NCBI GenBank assembly: GCA_964400725.1
Contig: CAYNVS010000069.1
Span: 1-11,989, forward strand
DNA: 11,989 bases
Reading direction: 5' to 3'
Origin: CAYNVS01 sp964400725
GTDB lineage: Bacteria > Myxococcota_A > SURF-8 > CAYNVS01
The position numbers and the translations under genes were made by a program. Below the pieces are notes generated by a model that worked only from the letters and a program-made list of their open reading frames with translations, ran no database searches and was not told the DNA's origin. Positions 1 to 5,364 of the stretch are shown here, piece after piece. The stretch's first letter is position 1. Every line of letters begins with the position of its first letter.

Positions 1-809
1 TTGGAGACATACGCGACGCAAATTTCGTGCGGGAATCTTTCAAGGGAGTCGAGATCGTCTTCCATCTAGCCGCGCTGATAGCTATTCCATACAGTTACGC
101 GGCGCCGGAATCGTTCATAGATACTAATATAAAAGGGACGTTCAACGCGCTTGACGCCGCCCGAATTAATGGCTGCGCCCGTATCGTCGCCACAAGCACA
201 AGCGAGGTTTACGGCACTCCCGCGACGCTGCCAATCGTCGAAACGCATCCGCTTCAGGGGCAGTCTCCTTATTCGGCCTCAAAAATAGGCGCCGATAAAA
301 TGTGCGAGGCTTTCTACGATTCTTACGACGTTCCCGTGGTCGTTCTCCGCCCGTTCAACACATATGGGCCGCGGCAGTCAACGCGCGCGGTTATTCCAAC
401 TATTTTAGCGCAGTTAATTTCGGGCAAAAAGGAAATAAGGCTCGGCAATCTGGCGCCGCGCCGCGACCTTACGTTCGTCTCCGACACGGTCGAGGGCTTC
501 ATAAAGGCCGGAACAGCGGAGGGAATTGAAGGTAAAACTATACAGCTAGGCACAAACGCAGCGTATTCGGTAAAGGAAATATTCGAGATGGCCGCGGAGG
601 TAACGGGCAGCGACGCGGTCGTAATTCAGGACGAAGCGAGAATTCGCCCCGGCAAAAGCGAGGTGATGGTTTTGCAGTCTAATCCGGCGCTAGCCAAACG
701 GCTGCTTGGCTGGGAGCCGACAGTCGCCCTCAAACAAGGGCTCGCGCTTACGGCGGAGTGGGTGAGGAACAACCTCGATCTTTACGACCCTGACCGCTAT
801 CACAGATAG
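1..809 (+). CDS. legB: LegB-type NAD-dependent sugar-nucleotide 4,6-dehydratase (extended SDR), 5' end cut by window
   Basis: The reading frame is open from base 3 (reads GDIRDANFV) to the TAG at 807-809, so the gene begins before the window. About 268 residues are visible, and roughly 60, including the N-terminal NAD-binding GxxGxxG, are missing. Counting from the Val codon at 27, the visible extended-SDR signatures are HLAALIAIPYSY (13-24), TSTSEVYG (56-63) with the catalytic Ser/Thr, YSASK (Tyr82, Lys86) and RPFNTYGPRQ (108-117). The run PLQGQSPYSASKIGADK with AVIPTI closely resembles LegB-type dehydratases, which make the 4-keto-6-deoxy intermediate of a UDP- or GDP-GlcNAc-type sugar for legionaminic acid synthesis. 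The next gene, 9 bases downstream, encodes the matching LegC-type aminotransferase, which strongly supports the assignment. The GTG at 27 is internal, not the real start. The exact nucleotide sugar cannot be read from sequence. A GDP-mannose- or dTDP-glucose-dehydratase relative is the alternative. Confidence 0.88.
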   Translation, partial: GDIRDANFVRESFKGVEIVFHLAALIAIPYSYAAPESFIDTNIKGTFNALDAARINGCARIVATSTSEVYGTPATLPIVETHPLQGQSPYSASKIGADKMCEAFYDSYDVPVVVLRPFNTYGPRQSTRAVIPTILAQLISGKKEIRLGNLAPRRDLTFVSDTVEGFIKAGTAEGIEGKTIQLGTNAAYSVKEIFEMAAEVTGSDAVVIQDEARIRPGKSEVMVLQSNPALAKRLLGWEPTVALKQGLALTAEWVRNNLDLYDPDRYHR

Positions 810-818
810 GAAGCGAAA

Positions 819-1985
819 ATGACCGTATTGGAAAAAAGAAACGTCCCTTTATGCGTGCCGGAACTTGCGGGCAACGCGATGAATTATCTGCGCGAGTGCG
901 TTGATACCAATTTCGTTTCGTCGGTCGGGCCGTTCGTTGATCGCTTCGAGCGCGATTTCGCCGCGTACGTTAAAACCGGCAGGGCGGTCGCGGCCTCCAA
1001 CGGCACGAGCGCGCTGCATATAGCCATGATGCTTGCCGGAGTCGGCGCGGGCGACGAAGTTTTAACTTCGACCTTTACGTTCATCGCAACCGTTAACCCG
1101 ATAGCGTACGCCGGAGCCAAACCCGTATTCATCGACTCAGAGACCGAAACATGGAACGCCGACCCCGCCCTTGCAGAAGAGGCGGTGAAGGAACGCGTTA
1201 AAAAGAACGGCAAACCTCCAAAGGCGCTCGTTTTGGCTCACATACTCGGATGTCCGGCCAATATTGAGCCGATAAAGCGCGTTTGCGACGAATACGGCGT
1301 AGTTTTAATCGAGGACGCCGCGGAGGCTTTGGGCGCGACTTACATAGGCGGAGATCTCGACGGCCTGCATGTCGGAACGATTGGCGAAATCGGCATTTAT
1401 TCCTTCAACGGAAATAAAATTATCACTTCCGGCGGAGGAGGAATGCTGGTATGCCGCGACGAAAAGAAAATCGTCCGCGCAAAGCACCTTACCACTCAAG
1501 CTAAGCTGCCCGGCGTGGAATACAGCCACGACGAAATCGGATACAACTACAGGCTTACAAATTTAGCTGCGGCGCTCGGCGCGTCGCAGTTGGAGCTGCT
1601 GCCCGAATTCCTTAAAAAGAAGGCCGCGATAACGCGACGTTACAACGACGCTTTTTCGGGAATGGAAGGAATAACTCTTCCGCCTCGCCCATCGTTCGCA
1701 AATCCGTCGAACTGGCTTTACACCATGCTTTTAAACCCGTCTAAGACGAACGGAATAGACAGGCGCGTCATGCACGAGCGGCTTAAAGAGCGCGGCATAG
1801 AGACGCGCCCGACGTGGAAGCCGATTCATTTGCAGCCGATGTACAAAGAATGCGAGCTCTTCGGCGGATCGACGAGCGAAACGATATTCGACCGCGGGCT
1901 CAGCCTTCCGTGCTCGGTCGGGCTTACGGACGACGATCAAGATTACGTAATCGAGACGGTTAAGAGCATTATCGAGGAAGGATAG
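819..1985 (+). CDS. legC: LegC-type PLP-dependent aminotransferase (DegT/DnrJ/EryC1 family), nonulosonic acid pathway
   Basis: A complete 388-residue protein, the normal size for DegT/DnrJ/EryC1 sugar aminotransferases. It would transfer an amino group from glutamate to the 4-keto sugar made by the preceding dehydratase. The N-terminal pattern PLCVPELAGN (10-19) followed by NFVSSVGPFVDRFE (31-44) is typical of the LegC group. NGTSALH (61-67) binds the PLP phosphate, EDAAEALG (165-172) carries Asp166 that contacts the pyridine nitrogen, and SFNGNKIITSGGGGM (195-209) carries the Schiff-base Lys200. The stretch LTTQAK...HDEIGYNYRLTN (224-248) is the conserved active-site region. GGAAG at 809-813 lies 5 bases before the ATG and overlaps the stop of the upstream gene, so the two are cotranslated. 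No terminator is evident directly after the stop, and no further pathway gene (synthase, epimerase or cytidylyltransferase) follows. Family assignment is firm; the substrate is inferred. Confidence 0.93.
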   Translation: MTVLEKRNVPLCVPELAGNAMNYLRECVDTNFVSSVGPFVDRFERDFAAYVKTGRAVAASNGTSALHIAMMLAGVGAGDEVLTSTFTFIATVNPIAYAGAKPVFIDSETETWNADPALAEEAVKERVKKNGKPPKALVLAHILGCPANIEPIKRVCDEYGVVLIEDAAEALGATYIGGDLDGLHVGTIGEIGIYSFNGNKIITSGGGGMLVCRDEKKIVRAKHLTTQAKLPGVEYSHDEIGYNYRLTNLAAALGASQLELLPEFLKKKAAITRRYNDAFSGMEGITLPPRPSFANPSNWLYTMLLNPSKTNGIDRRVMHERLKERGIETRPTWKPIHLQPMYKECELFGGSTSETIFDRGLSLPCSVGLTDDDQDYVIETVKSIIEEG

Positions 1986-2020
1986 CCTCGCGCGCTTGAC
2001 GAACAAGCTGACGCAAATGA

Positions 2021-2242
2021 TTGCGGCGGAAATATATTTCTCGCGAAGCGTTGTTAGCGGCGGCTTGGGAACTTAATAAATGCAGGTTAAAAGCCGCGGA
2101 ACTTTTTGTCGAAGCCGCAAAGAAACAAAACGTCGAAATCGATTTTAAAATTATTCAGTGTTTAGGGCATTGGCTAAGCGAAGTTCAGGTATCCGGCTGG
2201 CGCGAATTCTTTAAGATTAATTTCGAGCGGCGGCGGCGATAG
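2021..2242 (+). CDS. Small uncharacterised ORF (73 residues), doubtful
   Basis: An open frame from a TTG directly after an in-frame TGA (2018-2020) to TAG at 2240-2242. No recognisable family. The predicted peptide is mostly helical (EALLAAAWELNKCRLKAAEL) with three Trp, and ends in a run of Arg codons. Codon choice and amino-acid mixture look protein-like rather than random. Against it: the only early starts are TTG (2021 and 2051), there is no Shine-Dalgarno sequence, and the frame is closed immediately upstream, so it may be the surviving 3' part of a decayed gene. It sits between legC and the convergent SRPBCC gene and would share the hairpin at 2260-2289 as its end. Confidence 0.33.
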   Translation: MRRKYISREALLAAAWELNKCRLKAAELFVEAAKKQNVEIDFKIIQCLGHWLSEVQVSGWREFFKINFERRRR

Positions 2243-2259
2243 AAACTACGCGAAATAAA

Positions 2260-2289
2260 TAAGGGCAGCCGATAAATCGACTGCCCTTA
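2260..2289 (-). terminator. Rho-independent terminator of the SRPBCC gene
   Basis: A perfect 9-bp inverted repeat TAAGGGCAG (2260-2268) / CTGCCCTTA (2281-2289), with a 12-base loop that itself contains CGAT/ATCG. Read on the minus strand it starts 18 bases after the stop of the SRPBCC gene and is followed by a T-rich tail (TTATTTATTT). On the plus strand the tail is not T-rich, so termination of legC or the small ORF here is less certain. Confidence 0.75.
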
Positions 2290-2307
2290 GCGCTATAATA
2301 AAAGATT

Positions 2308-2781
2308 TTACTTCAGGTGCTTCAGTAAAAAAGCTATCTTTGACGGACGGCTTTCTTTAAGATAATCGGCCACGCCTTTTTCGATTTTTTTGCCCAATAG
2401 CGGAACCGGAACGTCGATGTTGATGATTTCTACGAGGTCGCAGGCGTCCGCTCCGCGGGGTTCAATACGCGTTTCGCCGTTGATTTTGCTCGTTTTGCTC
2501 ATCGAGTCCATTCCCTCGCGCGCCCACGTCATTTTCATCGCCTTCAAGTCCCATGTGAAGCGCATTTTGGCTTTCATCGTGCCAAGCGGCTTGGGCAGCG
2601 GCTCTTCGAGCTCGATTTCCATTACGAATTTATCCGCTGTCTTTTCCTTTACCGTAACCACGGGGTTCATTCCGCGCTGCTCGATTGTCCAAATCCTGTT
2701 AAATTCCGGCTCCAGCATTTTCTCCAATACTTTTTTTGCCGGAAACGGAATGGGATCCCTGAACTGAAAATTCTGAGCCAT
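2308..2781 (-). CDS. SRPBCC/START-like domain protein (DUF2505-like), function unknown
   Basis: A 157-residue soluble protein without signal peptide or membrane segment. The opening FQFRDPIPFPAKKVLEKMLEPEF (5-27) resembles the first beta strand and helix of SRPBCC/START-like folds. It is followed by alternating beta strands (VVTVKEKT 41-48, FVMEIELEE 52-60, MRFTWDLK 73-80, KMTWAREG 83-90, ETRIEPRG 103-110), and a long C-terminal helix (DYLKES...FLLKHLK, 139-157) that caps the ligand pocket in this fold. Proteins of this type, including DUF2505, bind hydrophobic ligands or have unknown roles; no catalytic residue can be named. The start is secure: GGAGG lies six bases before the ATG. It appears to be a single-gene unit with a candidate promoter at 2857-2884 and a terminator at 2260-2289. 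Fold assignment is by pattern only. Confidence 0.75.
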   Translation of the reverse strand: MAQNFQFRDPIPFPAKKVLEKMLEPEFNRIWTIEQRGMNPVVTVKEKTADKFVMEIELEEPLPKPLGTMKAKMRFTWDLKAMKMTWAREGMDSMSKTSKINGETRIEPRGADACDLVEIINIDVPVPLLGKKIEKGVADYLKESRPSKIAFLLKHLK

Positions 2782-2856
2782 GATTACCTCCGAAAGTGTG
2801 TCTTTATGTTCGCGTCATAATAAACGTTTCAACCGTTTTCGCTCTTAACTTTTATA

Positions 2857-2884
2857 TTTTTATCCCAACCGCGCGCTAGGTCAA
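2857..2884 (-). promoter_or_regulatory. Candidate sigma70-type promoter of the SRPBCC gene
   Basis: On the minus strand, TTGACC (2879-2884) and TAAAAA (2857-2862) are separated by 16 bases, in an AT-rich gap about 75 bases before the ATG at 2781. The -35 box is good and the -10 box is weak. Confidence 0.35.
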
Positions 2885-3025
2885 TAATTTTTTTACTTTT
2901 TCCGAATATTGTTTTTGCGGCGCCGGCTCGTCGTCGATTTTGCCTCTTTCAAGCGCCGACGCGTCCGCTCTATAAAGCGGATTAAAATCTTTCCGCGTTC
3001 GTCGGGCAAAAAAAACGCGTCCGAT
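2876..3025 (-). other. Start-less open frame, possible remnant of a lost gene's 3' end
   Basis: On the minus strand a frame runs 49 codons from an in-frame TAA (3026-3028) to TAG (2876-2878). It contains no ATG, GTG or usable TTG. Its amino-acid mixture looks like a real hydrophilic C-terminal tail (KDFNPLYRADASALERGKID, then PQKQYSEKVKKLL). Codon choice (GCG, GAC, AAA, CCG) matches the surrounding genes. It begins within the terminator stem of the lipoprotein gene, so it cannot be an extension of that gene. It may be a decayed gene end or chance. Confidence 0.22.
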
Positions 3026-3043
3026 TTAACTCGAGGCGCGTTT
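3008..3043 (-). terminator. Rho-independent terminator of the hydrolase lipoprotein gene
   Basis: Minus-strand stem AAACGCG (3037-3043) / CGCGTTT (3013-3019) with a 17-base middle that can add a 4-bp TCGA/TCGG helix. It runs into a tract of eight T (3015-3008). It lies 23 bases after the stop codon of the lipoprotein gene. Confidence 0.8.
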
Positions 3044-3066
3044 GATTTAATTAGGCTGAGGGTTGT

Positions 3067-4314
3067 TTATTGTTTTATCTGAATCGTCGCCGAAATGCCG
3101 TGCGCGGCCGGGTCGGTCGGTTTCAATATTTCGTCGTAGCGGGCGTCGTCGTAAAGGTAGCGGCGTATCCAAGCGAGAGCGTAGCGGTTTACCGCCTTGT
3201 AGGTTTCGTCCGCGGAAATAAACTTTTCCTTGTCGCATCCTTCGCGGCGCAGGTAGTCGTTGATTCCTCCCACAATTGCGCAAAGGTTGGTAAAGCTCAT
3301 GTGCGCGGCTTTTACCACAGTAACAAGCGCCTTAGGCGTCTTCAGCGAGTCGTACATCGGCTGCGTTTCGCCGTCGAGCGGGCAGGTGTGATCGCCGTCT
3401 CCCACCATCAGCATCATCGGTATTTTTATCGGCTCTACTCCCGCCGCCTGAAAGAACTGAAACCCTGCCGGAGCTAGCGGCACGGCCGTTTTTACGCGCG
3501 CGTCCATAGATTGCCCGTCCTTAATCATGCTCAAATCGTAGCCGGTCAGATAATCGCAGAGCGTAGCCAGCGGGTCTTTTACGCACGCTTCTTTGAAAGC
3601 CTCAACGCTCAGGCTCGCGCCGGAGACGCGCATAGTAGTGTAACCTCCGAAGCTGTGCCCCGACATGGCGATTTTATCCGGGTTAATTATTCCTTTGAGG
3701 GCGTGACCGTCCTGTTTGTTCCAAACAAGCAGGTTGTCTATCAGCAGAGTTATGTCCAGCGGGCGGTCGTAAACCGACTGCGGCATTGCCTTCTCCGCGG
3801 CGTCGTTATCTTTCGCAAAGTCGGCGGCGGTGTTGCCGACATGATCGCAGCTTGCGACAACGAAGCCGTGCGCCGCGAAGAATTCCATCATCGTCCAGCT
3901 TTGCTCGGCCATCCCGCTGTTTCCGTGCGAGAAAACGAGCAGCGGATACGGAGCGTCGGCGGCGGCTGGAGTTGCGTTCTCGTTCACGTTGTCGCGTCTG
4001 AAAGCGTCCTGGTAATAAAACGGCTCAGTCTCTTCGTATGAAGGATACCAAATTAGGCAGGGCAGCGTCCGGTTGTTTCTCGCCGCGTCAGTTACCGTCG
4101 CCTTGATTATTCCTATACCGTATTTTCCGGCCTCCGCCGGGTCGTCGAACGGCGGAAGCGTTTCCTGCTCCGCATCAGCGGTCGTCTCAATATCGGCTTC
4201 GGCGTCGCCGCCGTCGTTGTTGTTTTCGCTTGAACCGGAACACCCCGCGAAAAACGCGCAGGCCGCCAGCGCGGCGAAAAAGGCCGAGACGAAAGAAAGT
4301 CTTGATAATTTCAT
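3067..4314 (-). CDS. Secreted alpha/beta-hydrolase lipoprotein (PAF-acetylhydrolase / dienelactone-hydrolase-like)
   Basis: A 415-residue exported lipoprotein. A signal peptide (MKLSR plus a hydrophobic core) ends in the lipobox FAGC with lipidated Cys25. Ser at +2 favours the outer membrane under the E. coli sorting rule. Residues 26-60 are a low-complexity acidic tether (SGSSENNNDGGDAEADIE...). The hydrolase domain follows: IWYP (88-91) and LLVFSHGNSG (125-134, oxyanion loop), GHSFGG (219-224) with nucleophile Ser221, a probable acid at Asp306 or Asp308 in MVGDGDHTCP, and the catalytic His338 in KAAHMSF. The arrangement resembles platelet-activating-factor acetylhydrolase-like and dienelactone-hydrolase-like esterases. 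The substrate is unknown; an esterase acting on lipids or cell-envelope esters is an inference. AGGAG (4322-4326) lies 7 bases before the ATG. It is transcribed alone, from a candidate promoter at 4372-4399 to the terminator at 3008-3043. Confidence 0.88.
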   Translation of the reverse strand: MKLSRLSFVSAFFAALAACAFFAGCSGSSENNNDGGDAEADIETTADAEQETLPPFDDPAEAGKYGIGIIKATVTDAARNNRTLPCLIWYPSYEETEPFYYQDAFRRDNVNENATPAAADAPYPLLVFSHGNSGMAEQSWTMMEFFAAHGFVVASCDHVGNTAADFAKDNDAAEKAMPQSVYDRPLDITLLIDNLLVWNKQDGHALKGIINPDKIAMSGHSFGGYTTMRVSGASLSVEAFKEACVKDPLATLCDYLTGYDLSMIKDGQSMDARVKTAVPLAPAGFQFFQAAGVEPIKIPMMLMVGDGDHTCPLDGETQPMYDSLKTPKALVTVVKAAHMSFTNLCAIVGGINDYLRREGCDKEKFISADETYKAVNRYALAWIRRYLYDDARYDEILKPTDPAAHGISATIQIKQ

Positions 4315-4371
4315 TTGGCTGCTCCTGTGGGCAAGCGCGGCTATTATTTCCCTCGCCGCGAAGTTTTGCCA

Positions 4372-4399
4372 ATTTTAACGCGGCGCGTATTTTTTTCAA
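4372..4399 (-). promoter_or_regulatory. Sigma70-type promoter of the hydrolase lipoprotein gene
   Basis: Minus strand TTGAAA (4394-4399), 16-base spacer, TAAAAT (4372-4377). The predicted transcript would start near 4365, about 50 bases before the ATG at 4314. Both boxes match consensus at 5 and 4-5 positions. Confidence 0.55.
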
Positions 4400-4414
4400 T
4401 TAAATTTACGCGCG

Positions 4415-4450
4415 AAAAATGATTATTCTTAAAAGAAAATCATATTTTTT
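4415..4450 (-). terminator. AT-rich hairpin terminator overlapping the trmB stop codon
   Basis: Inverted repeat ATGATT-a-TTCTT (4419-4430) / AAGAA-AATCAT (4433-4443) with a 2-base nominal loop, flanked by A4-5 on the left and T6 on the right. Read on the minus strand it begins at the trmB TGA (4440-4442) and ends in TTTTT. The stem is AT-rich, so efficiency is uncertain. The T run at 4445-4450 would also let it work on the plus strand. Confidence 0.55.
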
Positions 4451-5132
4451 CAATGCGGACGTATTTAATCGGCTTCGACATTCCTGTAAAAAGCCTCTCA
4501 AAGCGCGTTTTGGGCAGGCGCCCGCTCAACGTTTCGTCGGCGTATAAATTTTCGCTTAAAAGCGCGACTTTGGCGACGTCCCGCGAGGCCGCGAGAACTT
4601 CTTTAATCTGCTCGAAGTAATCGGCGTGGTCGGTCTTCAGTTCTACCGCCCCGCCGGGCTTTAAAAGCTCCAGCCATTCCTTTAATTTTTCAACCGAAAA
4701 CAGCCTGTGTTTTTTTTGTTTTAGTTTAGGCCAAGGGTCGGGGAAGAGAAAATACAGTTCGTCGATTTCTCCGGGAGCGAAAAGCCTGTTTAAATACGCG
4801 CCGTCGTAGCGTATGAACCTCGCGTTCGCAATTCCTTCTTTCGTCGTCCGCTCGGCCGCTTTGGCGACTCGTTTGAAGCGCACGTCCAGCCCCACGAACT
4901 CGTTGTCAGGCGCGCTCTTGGCTAAAGCGATTATAAGGTCGCCTTCGGCGCAGCCTACGTCCACGCACAGTTTGGAGCCGCCGCGAGCCCATTCTCCCTT
5001 CAGCTCTTCCGCCTCTTTCGGGTAAATCGCGACTTCCGGGAATTCTTCGAGGCGCGCGCGGTAAACGTTCTCGTGTCTGTAATTAACGTCGCGGTAATAA
5101 GGCTTGTATTCGTAAGGCGTTTTTTCGGGCAT
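4440..5132 (-). CDS. trmB: tRNA (guanine-N7-)-methyltransferase TrmB
   Basis: A 230-residue SAM-dependent methyltransferase that makes m7G at position 46 of the tRNA variable loop. Residues: SAM motif I DVGCAEGD (57-64), GLDVRFKR (81-88), and the family hallmark FLFPDPWPKLKQKKHR (128-143). LKPGGAVELKTDHADY (157-172) and TRFE (209-212) near the C terminus complete the substrate site. The frame stays open upstream to 5387, but I place the start at the ATG at 5132 because it gives the usual TrmB length (E. coli 239) and an N terminus of typical character. The upstream 85 codons look non-coding. There is no clear Shine-Dalgarno sequence before this ATG, which is slightly unusual here. It follows argS by 232 bases, on the same strand. 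Confidence 0.95.
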   Translation of the reverse strand: MPEKTPYEYKPYYRDVNYRHENVYRARLEEFPEVAIYPKEAEELKGEWARGGSKLCVDVGCAEGDLIIALAKSAPDNEFVGLDVRFKRVAKAAERTTKEGIANARFIRYDGAYLNRLFAPGEIDELYFLFPDPWPKLKQKKHRLFSVEKLKEWLELLKPGGAVELKTDHADYFEQIKEVLAASRDVAKVALLSENLYADETLSGRLPKTRFERLFTGMSKPIKYVRIEKI

Positions 5133-5161
5133 TTTGCGAGCTTTATTAAGGTTAAAAATAT

Positions 5162-5181
5162 AATTTGCGCGGATAACAATT
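5162..5181. promoter_or_regulatory. lac-operator-like imperfect palindrome upstream of trmB
   Basis: AATTTGCGCGGATAACAATT shares its last 13 bases (GCGGATAACAATT) and its first AATT with the E. coli lacO1 operator, and it is itself an imperfect palindrome. It lies 30 bases upstream of the trmB ATG, where a LacI-type repressor could act. No LacI-family gene is present in the window, so function is unproven and chance is possible. Confidence 0.25.
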
Positions 5182-5293
5182 AGCACAATCGCGGCCTTCG
5201 AGCAAGAAAAGTCGCAATGAAACGCCTCTTGCCGCCGCCCCGGCCATGGCTTTCGCTTAATATGAGAGAGAGAGCGTTCGTCGCCCGACCTTA

Positions 5294-5349
5294 TTAATAC
5301 AATCTCGGCGTTTTCGAGCCGAAGTATTAACTTGTAATCCCTTCGGGAT
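5294..5349 (-). repeat. Tandem hairpins between argS and trmB
   Basis: Two inverted repeats lie within 75 bases downstream of the argS stop. One is ATCCC/GGGAT (5337-5341 / 5345-5349) with a 3-base loop. The other is a two-part stem, TTAATAC/GTATTAA (5294-5300 / 5324-5330) enclosing TCGGC/GCCGA (5305-5309 / 5318-5322). Neither is followed by a T run on the minus strand, so they are not classical terminators. They could stabilise the argS 3' end, mark an RNA-processing site, or be part of the trmB leader. The rest of 5133-5364 holds only a short GA repeat (5264-5274). Confidence 0.45.
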
Positions 5350-5364
5350 GTATCGAGTGTTTGC

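Noticed and set aside
2294..2299. Perfect TATAAT after the hairpin on the plus strand
   Set aside because: No acceptable -35 box at proper spacing, and it would fire into the antisense strand of the SRPBCC gene.
2964..2981. Small hairpin TCCGCT/AGCGGA with a 6-base loop
   Set aside because: It is not followed by a T run on the strand of the adjacent genes and lies past the clear terminator at 3008-3043; probably incidental.
2896..3009. Basic 38-residue frame on the minus strand starting at TTG 3009
   Set aside because: It starts inside the terminator T run, has no ribosome-binding site, and its Arg/Lys-rich composition looks like a shifted frame of the start-less frame at 2876-3025.
3511..4041. 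176-codon frame antisense to the hydrolase lipoprotein gene
   Set aside because: Shadow of a gene with clear catalytic motifs and signal peptide; no promoter or ribosome-binding site of its own.
4073..4378. 101-codon hydrophobic frame antisense to the lipoprotein signal peptide
   Set aside because: Its hydrophobic, Ser/Ala-rich composition comes from the reverse complement of the signal peptide and acidic tether.
5159..5164. Perfect TATAAT on the plus strand upstream of trmB
   Set aside because: The only -35 candidate (TTGCGA) is 19 bases away, and no plus-strand gene follows before the argS antisense strand.
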